NCBI GenBank assembly: GCA_002900995.3
Contig: CM035315.1
Span: 2,077,826-2,141,825, forward strand
From: Ganoderma boninense
Lineage: Eukaryota > Basidiomycota > Agaricomycetes > Polyporales > Polyporaceae
Direction: 5' to 3'
DNA: 64,000 nucleotides
The notes below the pieces were generated by a model that did not search any database, was not told the origin of the DNA, and was given only the letters and a program-made list of their open reading frames with translations. Position 1 is the first letter of the stretch. Each line of letters begins with the position of its first letter. Both the position numbers and the translations under genes were made by a program. Positions 10,636-23,400 of the stretch are shown here, one piece after another.

Positions 10636-12516
10636 ATGCCGGTCGCTACTATCCCCTCGAGGCAGATCGTCAGGGAGGCGGTCCTCGTCGGTGTCGGCTA
10701 CTTTACCAACGAAGCTCCCCTCGCGGAGGCAGACCTCCAGACCCTGGACGGTGCACACGACGATACGACGAACTTGTGCAAGTTACTAACCAGTACGTGG
10801 TCCGGCGCTCTATGTCCATGAGCCGCACACTAATCCCAGCCATTCTTTTTTACAGAGAGCTATGGCTACAAAACCAAAGATATCACGATCCTCACCGATT
10901 CAGACAAGACGCCTCGGGAGTCTTGGCCAACGAGGGAGAATATCGTGAGTGCGCTACATAACACTGTCACGGGAAACCACTGTGTTAACGTTGATGCTTG
11001 ATGACCTTCGCGGGTAGATCAGCGCCATGGAGAAGCTTATCGCCGACAAGCAGGCCGGCGACCACATCGTATTCTCATGTCAGTGCGGGCTGCTGAGATA
11101 CGATACGATGAGGGGGTTCTGATTTGCGGCTGTTCCTTAGTTTCTGGTCACGGTTCCCAGGTTAAAGCCCTAATCGAGGGTGAAGAAGAAGACGGCATGG
11201 ACGAAAGTACGGTGCTCGAAACTCGAAGCTCGAAATGGGCACACTCTGATGTTCATGTCTCTGGTTTCAGTACTGCTGCCTGTCAATTTCACCGTCGACA
11301 GGCAAACGGAGGATTACTATGTGGACTTCATTCGGGACAACGTGAGTAGCTCAATGGCATGAGGGGGACAATACAATACGTACTGACTGTGTACGAACAG
11401 GAAATCCACGACATATTCGTCAAGAAGCTAGCTCCCGGTGTCCACTGCTCCGTTAGTGTCCCCTCCATCTCCCTCAGCAATCCCGATATTGATTCATTAT
11501 GCACTTCAGTTGATCTTCGACTGCTGCCATTCTGGGACAGCGTCTGGTACGCCCTATAGCCCCATGTTACGACTGTCTATCTATGGTTAACCCGCCGCGA
11601 CAGATCTCCCCAATGTCATAGTCCAAAGTCCAATTATTACCCCGGATTCTCCGTACTTTTCGTTCTCTAGTCGTGAGTCGCTCCAGCTGCCGGACCTTAC
11701 GCCGTATACTTGCTGAACGTGCTTAAATTAGCTCGGACCACAGTCCCAGCGCGTGCGCCAGGCTCTTTTGGTAAGTATCCCTTGCTGGCAATGCTTCGTA
11801 GCAATCCTCATGGATTTGTATAGCGCAGATGAAGACGCTGCATGACGGTCATGTAGACGATATAGAGGACTCGTATACTGCGCCTGCACGGGGCGGGCCT
11901 TTATGGTACCGGGACCGGGAAGTGGTAAGAGTTCGAGACATTGCTTAATGCTGGTCTGGTCTCGGTGTTGACCGAGTGCTGTAGACGTCGTGGTCAGCGT
12001 GTCTCGATGAGCAGATCACGTTTGGGAAGAGGAGTGGTGGTATCTTCATGAAGGTATGTCTCTACCGGAATGGGACCACCCAATTGGTATCTAACCACAT
12101 CTATGCAGGCATTCATGAAAACTCTCCGTACGCCTCCTTGCAAAATGTGTACCGCGTATGAAGCGCTGACACTACACTCCTCGCACCCGTGACCATAGAT
12201 AAGGAGCCGAACCCGACTCACAGGGATCTGTTACTGAAGCTGAGGTATGTCAATGCAATTACTCTTGAGGGTGAGCGACACGCTCAAGCTCCTAATGTGA
12301 TCCTAGGAAAAATATCCTGCATGTCACTGAGGAAGAAAACAAGAAGCTCCAGAAGCGGCAGACGGCCCGTGGAAGCTTTCCGCCAGCGGATTATGTTGCA
12401 CCCAGGCCTCAGGTTTGTTCCCCTTAGTTCGTTGACACACCGATGCTTACCTGTTTATTCAATAGCTGGGTAGCCTCCATCCCAACTCAATCTTGCCTCA
12501 TACATTCACCTTGTAA
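10636..12516 (+). CDS. type I metacaspase B (caspase-like cysteine peptidase)
   Basis: Paralogue of the gene at 1.2-3.0 kb, predicted 343 residues. Fifteen exons: 10636-10792, 10856-10944, 11018-11078, 11141-11206, 11271-11341, 11401-11451, 11510-11546, 11604-11672, 11732-11770, 11824-11924, 11985-12053, 12109-12127, 12199-12244, 12307-12412, 12466-12516. The sum is 1032 nt and every junction keeps frame. The catalytic His is in FSGHGSQV (about residue 106) and the catalytic Cys in LIFDCCHSGT (about residue 171), followed by DLPNV. The p10-like part carries TSWSACLDEQ. The gene ends LGSLHPNSILPHTFTL, matching LGSLTPGSIL in paralogue A. There is no N-terminal prodomain. Exon 12 is only 19 nt. 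Introns of 50-80 nt fall at the same places as in A. Expected cleavage is after Arg or Lys; calcium dependence is typical of the family but not visible here. Confidence 0.92.
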
Positions 12517-12967
12517 TATTTGATTCTTCACTGCGCTTTTGCTTCCCAGGCAATGTTTGGCAGCTCGTGCGGTACCTGCAATGTTAATCAATGCAAGCTC
12601 AGCGTCTTATTTCATCGTGTACAGTCTTCACTTTTCTCGGAGAGATAGACTGTTGAGGGGGTCATCTAGCCGTGCGCCTATACTGTACTAGTATGTAGAG
12701 TCATCCCGCCACCCATGTAATGCTTACTCGTAATATATTCTGAGTTTGTCCGCTCTGATATCGTCCTTCCCATTGCACCTCTTGCCATGGATACGACGTC
12801 TCACACCATTTTACAGCACAGAATGACTAGAGCCGCGTTGAGCAGTGCGAGATGGGTGACTTCAGACTGCGCCACAAATGGGTTATTTACGCGTTGTTTG
12901 CGCGTTTCGGAGTTTGAATGTCCTTTCTATGAATCTCTCTTTGTCCTACCACCATCCCCGACCTGCA
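12517..12967. other. intergenic
   Basis: 3' flank of metacaspase B and 5' flank of the small unknown gene. Nothing else is recognisable. Confidence 0.4.
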
Positions 12968-13591
12968 ATGTCGACAACATCCAGCCTGGAGCCCCCTCAA
13001 CATGCTCCGACCACTGCTAGAACCAGTGTCTCAGCAATACTCTCCCAGTCGCTTCCTCCCTTCGACCACGGCGCTCAGGTGGTGACCCCTTTCGAGAACG
13101 AGTCAAAGAGGGACGCCGAGTTCGCGGAAAGTGAGTATATGCGTCCTCCACGACCTAATATGCCGGCTGACAGAGCCTCTTATCACGCATGTTGATGTGC
13201 AGAGCTCAACACGATGCTGCTCGAGCTCATCATCGACTTCCACGCGTGGGCCGCCGCGCGCCCCGCGCACGAGGGCGAGAAGATGGCGGACCTGCTCGAG
13301 AAGGAAGTCAAGACGTTGAGGGACGCGGAGAAAGAACAAGGCACGTCCGAGTCTTCTCCATCTGCGCCCCCTCCACGTCCATGTCCACCTCCACGTTTTC
13401 CTCCGCCGTCGCCGCCCGTGCCCGCGTCCGAATCCCTCTCGGTCGTCGGTAGGCCTCCATGCCGCATATATGCAGCTGACACGGGCCTGATTTTTTTTTC
13501 GGTGTGGGCAGAGCTGACGCGCCAACGTCTGCACGACTTCATCACGCGTATCAAGCTCGCTCTGGCTGCGTTGACGGGGCTGGGGCCGTGA
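12968..13591 (+). CDS. small protein of unknown function, helical with Pro-rich linker
   Basis: Predicted 162 residues from exons 12968-13130, 13203-13448 and 13512-13591 (489 nt, all phases consistent). The N-terminal 55 residues are Ser/Thr/Pro-rich. They are followed by an amphipathic helical segment (MLLELIIDFHAWAA, then KMADLLEKEVKTLRDAEKEQ), a proline-rich linker of about 30 residues, and a final helix (RLHDFITRIKLALAAL). I do not recognise the family. The helix-linker-helix layout would suit a small subunit of a larger complex, but that is inference. There is no signal peptide or membrane segment. The proline-rich part could be an unspliced intron, though it is open and in frame. Confidence 0.6.
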
Positions 13592-14410
13592 ATATCTCTT
13601 GATGGGGTCGTTCTTCCGCTTTTGTGGCTCTGCCGGCTCTGTGGACTCTCTGCGCTGGCCCCACCCTCCCTTTCCATCCGGCTGGGATTCTTGGTCTCTC
13701 TTGGCGACTGGCGACTGACGACTCGGGCTTTGACATATCGCTGCTGGTGCCGCTGGACCAAGGATCCTGATCCTCCCTACCCTTGGCCTGTCTTGCGATG
13801 TAACCGCAACAACTTGAAGCTCAGTCGGTCGTGTCGATGGATGAAGTTTTGAAGCTTCGCACGAGGGCCTGTCTTCGTCGTCGTGGGCAAGATCAATTGG
13901 ACATAGCGGCTTCTTTGGTGCTTGCGTACTTTGTAGGCCATTCTGCAAATCTGCCTATCAATGCCACCGAGTCTGGCTCAAAAACAGTATTACTGGTGTG
14001 ATAAAGCTCTGTGGTAGAAGACTCTTTCGCCAGAAGAGAACAAGTTTCAGATGTTCAAACGTTCAAGTCTCCTTCAGATGGCTGAATGATGTATACTAGG
14101 TTCGAGTCGTCGTTATGTTAAAAAGCTCCGTTTTGTGAAGGGGGACACGCCATCTTGTACATTAAATATGCTTATTGCACGAACTTGCATGACACTCTGA
14201 GTGATAAGTGAGACAATTCTGCAGTGTGTACAAGCGGGATCAATATCGGCTTTGGCAGGACGAGCTGGAGAATATGGAAGCGCTGTGGCATTGCAGGCAA
14301 CAGCTTCCTCTTGTCTTCCTCCGCCTTCCTCATCAGCCTCCTCTACCCCTCCATCCAGCCCCTCCTTGTCATTTAACCGCGTCGCGCGAGTCCTTGCGCA
14401 TGCGGAGGCT
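13592..14410. other. intergenic
   Basis: Contains scattered short frames only. The region just before 14411 is pyrimidine-rich, as is common upstream of fungal genes. No other feature was seen. Confidence 0.4.
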
Positions 14411-17386
14411 ATGTCCCACGATTCTCAACATTGCTCGTTCGTCCTGGTAGCCGACTTCGACATCGACCGAGGCGCACAGTTGACTTATCAGTTCCCGCAA
14501 CCTCTGGGGACGGATGAAGGGTGTGCTGCTCTCTCATATCACTGCGAATCATCTCTAATGTATCTTAAAGACTCATTGCAAACCTCATGCTGCCCGATGG
14601 GGCGGAGAGGCAGCCCGCGGACTGGACCATCTTCTTCCTGAACCAGACGCCCTTCAACACCATCAAGCCCATACTCGCCCTGGACAACGATGACGATGAG
14701 AGCACGGATGTCGACGGCTCGAGGATGTTGTACGTGATCAACCTCGTGCGGACAAAGCTGGATAAGAGTGCGCGCAGGTGAGTCGCCGTACCATATCCCC
14801 GCCGTCCCCCTCCTGAGCCCTGGGCTGTGGCAGAGGTGCCATCGTGAAGGCGATGGCCATCTGCACGCGCTATCCCTTCGTGCAGATCTTCAAGCCGGTG
14901 CTGCTCCTCGCGCTCGACGACTACTTCATGAACCCCTCCCAGGACTGTCTCGCACGCCTCTTCGACGCCGTGAACGCGATGGACTTCAGCAACATGCCCC
15001 TCCTCACTCGCTTCGAGAAACTCATCATGCGCTGCTCGGAGCGCCAGGACCTCCTCATCGGCCGCTTTGACGACTGCTCCCCTCTCAACGACCCAGGCAC
15101 TGCGACGCAGCAGACGGCCGGTGGCGGGTTCCCCCCAACGGCGCGCCCGACGCACCGGTCTACGAACTCGGGCGACTCGCGCGTGAGCTACGACGAGAGC
15201 GTGAAGGGCCGCGCAGGGAACGGCGTGGGGGGCTCGAAGGCCGCGGCGGGGCAGATACGGAGCCCGACGTCGCCGTCGAGGCGTCGTTCTCCCTGGACGG
15301 GAGCGCGGTGTGGGTCGGCGACGAGAGCGGGCTGGACCAGATGGGATTCGTGGCGACGGCCGCGAGCGCGAGCGCGAGCAGCAGCAGCATCTCGAGCGCG
15401 GCGAGGGGCCGCAGGTCGACGGACGCGTCCTCTTCGTCGTCCCATGGCGCGTACGGACGGCCGGGCGAGGGTCCGCCATCGTTCGCTGGGGCGGCGGGTG
15501 CTGCGCTGAAGGACTCGCATTTCTTCCACACTGCGATCAACTACAACGAACACCTGCTTCCCGTGAAGGTTCCGTTATCCACGTTTCTGGAGGAGGTTGG
15601 CGAGGTACGTTCCTCAGTCGTCGTTTTGGTCCCACTTCGAGCTTACGATATCTCGCAGGGCTCTCTAACGCTGCTTTGCACGACCTTCTCTCCCACGATT
15701 ACGACTATGACCGGCCCGCTTCATCCCCACCTACACACGAATGGCGCGCTTACGCCTCCGGTTATCGTGCTATTCAACGCGCTGATCACTGGCAAGCGCG
15801 TCATCTTCCTGGGCCACCACAAGTTGGCCGAGAACGTCTCCAACCATGTCCTTGCAGCCTGCGTCCTCGGCTCTGGTTCTGGCGTCGTCCTCCGAGGCTT
15901 CATCAAGCGTGCATTCCCGTACGCGACTCTCATCAATCGCGAGCAGTGGGAGAGCATGTAAGTCCATATCTCTCCTCCCCGGGTTTTCGCATTCCTCATT
16001 CCAGGTAGTCCAGGATACATCGCCGGCGTGACGAATCCGATCTTCGAAGCCGCCGGCGCGTGGGACCTGCTGTGTGACATTGGGACGAACCGGATGGTGG
16101 TGCACAAGGACATCTACGCGAACCACCCTGCGACATGGAACCCCGCATCGAACCAGCTCATCATCCGCGCCGGCACGCTCAAGGCGGAGAGCTCGGTCGG
16201 CAGCGAGGAGGAGGTCGTGCGCGTGCCGACCAAGGAGGGCGGCGCGCCACAGAAGCCTGAGGTGTCTGCGAAGCAGGATCACCCAGACAACATTTTCATC
16301 GAGGACGTGCGTACATACATATACCGTACACTGCGGACCATCTGACTCTGACTGTTGACTTCGTTTCTCGTTTCGCTGACGCGATTTGAAAATGCACAGA
16401 TCCTCAGCGCGATCGCGTCGCACTACTCGGAGGCGCACGTCCGCGCCAAGTTCGTCGAGTACACGATGCGGTTCGTGCACGTCGCGTCGCGCTACGAGGA
16501 GGAGGTCTCGGGCTCGACGACCATCGGGTACCCCTCGTGTGCGTACACGGAGCGGCCGGGCGAGAAGCCGCGCCTGGGGCAGCGGGGTGTACTTCTCGGA
16601 CGACGCGGCGCTCGCGCGGGATCTCGCGGTCAACGCGGGACGGATAGAGGGCTGGCGCAGGACGGAGTGCTACCGGCTTCTGCAGATCGTGCGTGTTTGT
16701 TCGGTTCGTTTTGTTCCGTCCCGTTCGTTCCTTTGGCTTTGGCAATGGATGGGCTGACGCGGACGGTTGGGAGCACAGGATCGCAAGCAGGTGTTGGCGA
16801 CGAAGCCGATCCAGGGCTTTGATGTTGTGCACCAGCTGTCGCGGCTGAGATATGCGAAGACGATCTCGGACGGCGAGGCGGAGTTGATCTTCCGCTCGAT
16901 CTCGGAGAGCGTGCATACGTACGAGCAGGTCACCGAGGTATGTATCTGGCGCCCCTCTGGCCCTGGCCCTGTATATACGCATATACGAACCCCGAAGCTG
17001 ACCAAGATGTCGCCCTAGCTGCTGTCGATGCTGCCTCCCTTCCTGCATGGGCTCCAGCCGCTCAGCTTCGGTCTCTTCCACCAGCAAGAAGCCGTGCGTG
17101 AGGTCGTTGTGGATCTCTTCAACGAGCTTCGTGCTCATCCCAGTATGTCGAACGAACACACACTCGTCTCTGCTCCTGAACCCCTGTGTTCATAAACAAA
17201 CTCCTTCCGCAGATCGGCGTACAGTTCCTGCAGGGGCTCAACCACTTCCAGCGCTACGCCTACGTCCGGCAAGCGCACGCACGCGAGCTCCGCATGAAAG
17301 ATACCAATGCTCTGTCGATACCCCACTCCGCGTTCATGACCCGGACACTCTCAAGTCGTAGCGAGTCGAGTCTTGGGGCAGGTTAG
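14411..17386 (+). CDS. Afi1/DENN-like protein (Arf-interacting, polarity axis)
   Basis: Relative of yeast Afi1, which binds the GTPase Arf3 and helps hold polarised growth sites. The N-terminus (SFVLVADFDIDRGAQLTYQF) matches the Afi1 docking domain. The middle and C-terminal parts match the DENN-like SPA (stabilisation of polarity axis) domain: LLPVKVPLSTFLEEVGE, ITGKRVIFLGHHKLAENVSN, PGYIAGVTNPIFE. Exons: 14411-14520, 14571-14777, 14834-15182, 15263-15604, 15659-15957, 16009-16306, 16400-16536, 16583-16688, 16779-16937, 17019-17142 and 17213-17386. All are phase-consistent except the last join, where donor and acceptor differ by one base. The last exon (IGVQFLQGLNHFQRYAYV) is clearly real, so an indel or unusual splice is suspected there. 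Residues of about 230-330 form a Ser/Ala-rich low-complexity linker. A cytosolic role in vesicle traffic is inferred from family. Confidence 0.85.
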
Positions 17387-17785
17387 TCCCTGCAGACAGG
17401 GGCGCGAAGCTGGATGGTAGACACGTTGTATTCAAGCTGTCCGCGGACGCGTTTTGACTAGAGATTCGGGACTAAGTAGGATTGAATTATGCTTATTGTA
17501 TTTTCAGTAACGCACTTGTTTTTGACGACGCGTGGCATTGTATTTGTGGGTCATGGATGTGATACCGGGCATTGCAGCCCCTTCTGCGATCTGTGATGAG
17601 AAGCATTGAGTGTCCCGAGGAAGGATCGAAACCGTATTGAAGGCAGTGAGCCTTATGCAGGAGCGGACGACGATCTATTGAATTAGCTATTAGGAGTGGT
17701 ATGTACGACTATGTATGATAGAGTACGGTCATCATTCATGGTAAATGTCATCACATGGCGTTGCTCCTGGAGCTTACACGCTAGC
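17387..17785. other. convergent 3' intergenic region
   Basis: Separates the ends of the Afi1-like gene (plus) and the nuclease gene (minus). It holds the 3' untranslated regions; no other feature was seen. Confidence 0.4.
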
Positions 17786-19788
17786 TCATGCGGCGGCGGG
17801 ATTATCCCCAAAGTAGTTACCGGAGAGCGACTGCGAGTAATCTTCATCCTCCATCGCGTAGCGCCGAAGGTCGCAGCGGTCCAGGATCGCCAGCACCTCG
17901 TCTCGTCGACGTGGCCGTCGCCGAAGTCCAGCATGTCTGGGGAGATCGGCGGCAGCGTCTGGAACACCGTCCGGGCTTGCGCGATCTTCTCTAGGTAGAA
18001 CTCGAGCGGCACCATCAGGGGATACCGGGTCTCGCGCTCGAGGACTCGCTCGATCGTGCCGTGCTCCCTGATGGCCTTGAGCGCGCGTACGGGGCCGAGG
18101 TTCTTGATCCGCGTGGAGAAGTCGGTGCCGACTAGGAGCGCAAAGTCGACGAAGGCGGCGTCCCCGAGCTCAAGAGCCGTGCGGACGTCGTTGCCGGTGA
18201 TCAGAGAGAGAGGCCCCGTGCCGCTGGCGATGTTACGGATGAGGGGGGCGCCGTACACGATCACGTCCTGGGCGGACCAAGCTGTCAGTCATCGGAACCT
18301 GTGGAGGAAGAAGGAAACTTACCGTGTCTTCGCTTGCAACGTAGTCCGCGTACCCGTGGAGGACGAGCGACGCAGCCAACGCTTCTCCCTCGAACGCACC
18401 GACAGGCTCGATGCAGGGAACACCCATTGCACGCAGGATCTCCTTGCTCTCGGCATAGGTGCTTGGCGTGGGCGGGTTCTGGCGTCGTTGGAAGGACTCC
18501 GAAAGCACGGCGCTCTTCGCCCGCAGGTCCTCGGCGTACTTGGTGATCGACTCAGGGACACCGTCCGTGGTGACGGCCTCAGCGATCATGTCCCAGAGCT
18601 TGCCTTCTTCGTCCATGAGGCTCTGCTGGGTCTTGGACAAGGCATACTCTTCCTTCGCAGCTTCTACGTCCTCCTCTGGTACGACCGCGGGTAGCACAGC
18701 GGCAGTCTCTACGTTGGGAGATTCTTGGATTGCTTGGACGATGGGTGGAGGCACCTCAGGCTTCATTTCGGGAGAGCGTTGGGTCAAGGAGGAGAGCGCT
18801 GGTATACTTTCCAAGTACTGGACAAGCATTCGCGATAGCTTGGCGGGAAGACTTGGTGTCTGTCCGTCTGGATGCTCTACATGCGAATCTGGTGAAGAAA
18901 CTTGGACGCCGCCAGATACGTCTGTCAGAAATCCAGGAGAGACCCAATTTGTCAGTGACTATTATCCCCCGACGATGAGTTTGCTGACCTTGCTCGATAG
19001 CTTCAGGCCCTGGCTCAGGTTTCGATTCTGGTTTTGGCTCCCCCTTATCAGGTGTCGAGATGTCGAGGTGTCTGCTTCGTAAGTCGGAGGTTGTTCCTCA
19101 GGCGGGCGCTCGTAGGTACCATAAAACTCATCACTTCTATGCCACGTCGGAGGGGGAGGAGGGCTTGGCGGCTTTGAAACCTCTGTAATCAGTTTAAGAC
19201 TCGCGAGGTCTTGCTGGACCTGGTCGAGTTCTGGCGAGCGCCATTCGCGTAGAGAAGTGGAGAGACGTCGCAATCTCTCCAGCCGGTCAACCTCAAACGA
19301 ACCGCGCGCCGCAATAAGACGACGTTCTTGCCGTCGCCTCTCAACCTGTCAGCGTGAAGCTCGGATGAGAATGCGGAATGAATTGTTCTGGAGACATACC
19401 TCTGCTGCTTTCGCCACACTGCGTTGCCCACCGTCAAATACACAGATGGCTTGCACGTTGTTCAGTTTGAGGTGTTTCGCAAGACGATACCAGAATAATA
19501 CATGTCGGTACGGGTGCGTTACAGGCGCGAAGTGGAATCGTTGCGTGATGAGCGTGCCATCACTAAGGAGAAACGTGAATACCAGCCACTCGCGTGCACA
19601 ACGCACGGACGGTAAATGGAGGCGCACATCACAACCCTCTTGCCAGATAAGGCCGCGAGCCTTTCAGGAAGATATTGGATCACCTGAGGACTGCGAAGGA
19701 TGAGGAAGGAGGAAACCTCGGCCGCGTGGTGTTAATATGCCACTCACAAACGTCTTTCCAGGAATTTCCCAAACCCCTTGACACCCAT
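17786..19788 (-). CDS. XPG/FEN1-superfamily (PIN-domain) structure-specific nuclease
   Basis: Predicted metal-dependent 5' flap or structure-specific nuclease. It starts MGVKGFGKFLERR, the classic N-terminus whose free amino end helps position the substrate. Supported exons on the minus strand: 19748-19788, 19628-19690, 19400-19562, one starting at 19345, one ending at 18323, and a last exon from 18267. Acidic metal ligands are visible in order: VVIDGTLITQRFHF, AICVFDGGQ, FEGEALAA and YVASEDTDVIVYG, then FALLVGTDF with a helix-three-turn-helix (LGPVRALKAIREHG). A long charged and Pro-rich insert separates the N and I regions, as in XPG-type enzymes. Two defects were noted. The join between about 18950 and 19345 does not close cleanly. 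Near 17905 a one-base shift separates DMLDFGDGHVDE from the likely true C-terminus EVLAILDRCDLRRYAM, which ends at 17786. Exact orthology (FEN1, EXO1 or other) is not settled. Confidence 0.82.
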
Positions 19789-20497
19789 CCACCGCAAGCC
19801 ACAAATTCCAGCTAACAAATACGGTCTTCAGCTTCCTCAGGTCCCGACAGGTCCATGCAGCAAGCGACAGGGGGAGGAAGCGAGGTGGTGGAAGAAAGGT
19901 GAAGAGGCCGCTCCTGAGCGTCTCCGCTTTGTTGAAGCTCTCAGCGCTCGTCGCTGAGCTCGTCCTCCACTGCGAAATAGAGACATAGAGCAATGCGCTG
20001 GCGTCCTTACGTCCGAGTTTCTTTGGAAATGAAATTCGGGCCAACTTCTCAACTACGCTTAGCGATTCTAATATCAGAAACACCTACGTCTGACCGGACA
20101 TATGCTCGAAGTTGAAGCTCCGGAAACCTGCGTCGCATACATCCCGCATCGAAGATGATAATGCGACAATTTGACTTACATTGCAAGCTGTTAGAAAGAT
20201 ATTACATGCCAGTAACAGAGAGAGGAGGTAAGGGGCTAGCGCGAGAAAGATCCAACGGCATGAATTGTCTGGGAGGCACAGACCTGATTCCCAACAAGCT
20301 TCCTCCCGCACTATTGATCCGCCTAACACGTTTTATTATACGGTCAATATAGAGTCTTAATATGACATCAAATGCCGTCTAATAGCCGGCATAATCATAC
20401 AACCGCCACGACTTCCCCTTCGACTTCCACGTACACATTTTCCGCACTTTCTGCTGGTCATCTCATTTCGTCCTGGACCGCAGAAAACATCACCAGC
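19789..20497. promoter_or_regulatory. bidirectional promoter region
   Basis: About 710 bp separate the divergently transcribed nuclease (minus) and coatomer alpha (plus) genes, so both promoters must lie here. No clear TATA box at the expected distance was identified for either gene. Confidence 0.45.
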
Positions 20498-23400
20498 ATG
20501 TCGGTAATGCTCACTAAGTTTGAGTCCAAAAGCAACCGCGTCAAGGGTGTGCATAATCCCCGACATCCCCATCCAATTCTCTGACTTCGATTTCAGGGCT
20601 CGCATTCCACCCTACCCAACCGCTACTGGCCGCATCGCTGCACAATGGGAGCGTACAGCTTTGGAATTACCGGATGGGTGTATTGGTAGACAGGTTCGAG
20701 GAGCATGAAGGTGCGCATCACAGTCTTCCCTCTGGGCTTCAGAGTGCCAAATGTCGGATGTCCCCAAGGTCCCGTTCGAGCCGTCGCTTTTCATCCAAGC
20801 CGCGCTTTGTTGGCGACGGGTGGAGATGACTACAAGATCAAGGTCTGGGGTGAGTGGAGACAACGCTTGTACCTATATTTCTCCCCTCATCCTCCGCAGA
20901 CATCCGGCCCACGAACAGACGCTGCCTCTTTACCCTCCACGGACATCTCGACTACCTCCGCACCGTCCAGTTCCATCATGATATGCCATGGATTGTAAGT
21001 TTACGGAAACTATTTCTTGGGAATTTCGTCGTTGAGCGGTGAATATTGCCCAGCTCTCCTGCTCCGACGACCAGACGATCCGCATCTGGAACAGCACCTC
21101 GCGCAACTGCATCGCCATTCTCACCGGCCATTCGCACTATGTGATGTCTGCCCAGTTCCACCCGAAGGAAGACCTCATCGTCTCGTCATCCCAAGACCAG
21201 ACCGTCCGCGTCTGGGACATCTCCGGGCTGCGGAAGAGCACCCCGAATACCGCGCCGGGTACCTTCGACTCCTTTGACAACTTCTCAACAGTCAAGTACG
21301 TCCTCGAAGGTCACGATCGCGGCGTGAACTGGGCATCCTTCCACCCAACGCTTCCCCTTATCGTTTCCGCGGCAGACGACCGTCAGATCAAGATTTGGCG
21401 GATGAGCGAGACCAAGGCCTGGGAGGTCGACGCGTGCAGAGGGCACTTTAACAATGTCTCCACTGCCCTCTTCCACCCGAAGCACGAGCTGATCGTGTCC
21501 TGCGGTGAGGACAAGACTGTCCGCGTTTGGGATCTCACGAAGCGGTCTGCAGTCCAAACGTTCAGGAGAGAGCATGATCGCTTCTGGGTGCTCGCTGCAC
21601 ACCCGGAACTGAACCTCTTCGCTGCTGGTCACGACAACGGGTTGATCGTCTTCAAGCTCGAGCGCGAGCGTCCGGCGTTCGCGATGCATGGAGACACGCT
21701 CTATTACGTCCGCGACAAGTACGTGCGCGCGTACGACATCAACACCGGCTCAGACATCGGTCTCCTGAGCGTTCGCAAGTTCGGCAGCCCCTACGTTCCC
21801 CCGCGTACGCTCAGCTATAATCCGGCTGAGCGTGCTGTCGTCCTAACGATCTCGTCTGACAACGGCCTGTTCGAACTCGCGAGCCTTCCGAAGGACGCCG
21901 TTGGAGAGGTGAAGGATTCGTCGACAGACGGGAAGCGCGGGAGTGGCCAAGCGGCGATCTTTGTGGCGAGGAACAGGTTTGCGGTGCTGAACAAGTCAAC
22001 GCAGGTGCGTAAAGAAATTATAGCTGTTTTCATTTTTCCTTTATGGTTACCCATACCGACTATCCACGCCCTACGAGCAGCTCATCGAGGTCCGCGACCT
22101 GTCCAACTCAGTCGTGAAGAGCATCAAGCCGCCAGTCCAGACGAACGAGATCTTCTACGGCGGTACTGCCAGCCTCATTCTCAGCTCCGCAACATCTGTC
22201 GTGCTCTACGATATTCAGCAGCAGAAAACCCTCGCTGAGATTACTACGCCGCCCGTGAAGTACGTGGTTTGGAGCGCAGATGGCTCGCTCGTCGCTCTTC
22301 TCAGCAAGCATAGTACGTTCTCTCATGAGACATTTCGAGTGATGCAGAGCTGACATGGGTCGTAGCCATCACAATCGCAAACAAGAACTTCACGCAGCAC
22401 ACTCTCATCCACGAAACCATCCGCATCAAGTCTGGAGCTTGGGACGACTCTGGGGTCTTCATCTACTCTACGCTCAACCATATCAAGTATTGTCTCGCGC
22501 AAGGGTATGTCATCATTCGTCCTGCCTCTCGGGACCGTTCCTTGCTTAACTTTCTGCGAAACAGGGACCACGGTGTCATCTGCACCCTTGACAACCCTGT
22601 GTACCTTACCCGGGTCAAGGGCAAGACGGTCCACTGCCTCGACCGGTCCGCACGTCCGCGCACGATCACGATCGACCCGACCGAGTACCGCTTCAAGCTG
22701 GCGCTCCTACGGAACAACCACGAAGAAATGTTGTACATTATCCGCACCTCTAATCTCCTAGGGCAGAGTATTATCGCGTATTTGCAACAAAAGGGCTTCC
22801 CTGAGGTCCGTCTTATAGCCACACTGGCCAGCTCCAGGCTTCGCTCATGATGTCCCGCTTCAGATCGCGTTGCACTTCGTCCAAGACAAAAACACGCGCT
22901 TCGACCTCGCGATCGAGTGCGGTAATCTCGATGTCGCACTAGAGACGGCTCAGAGCATCGACCGACCTGAGTGCTGGGAACGTCTCGCGCAGCAGGCCCT
23001 AAAGCAAGGCAACCACAAGGTGGGCTCACGACGCACTTCGAGGTGCCGAAAGTCGGATGCTGGACTCGATCGCTGACACGGGCTCATGTCTCTCATAGAT
23101 TGTGGAGAAGGCATACCAACGCACGAAGAACTTTGATCGACTTTCGTTCCTGTATTTGGCCACCGGTAGTACCGACAAGCTGACGAAAATGCAGAAGATC
23201 GCCGACGCGCGTGGAGACCCCATGTCCCGCTTCCACAACGCCTTGTACGCGGGCGACGTCCTCGGCCGCATTGCCGTCCTGAAGGACGTCGGAATGTGTC
23301 AGTGTCCGACCGTGTGTTCTGTGGTTCAAGATGCTGATTAAGTTCCGGGGTTAGATTCTTTGGCGTACCTGACGGCGAAGACGAACGGATTGGACGACGT

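Noticed and set aside
14565..15479. 304-codon minus-strand frame
   Set aside because: Antisense shadow of the Afi1-like gene exons, Arg/Pro-rich.
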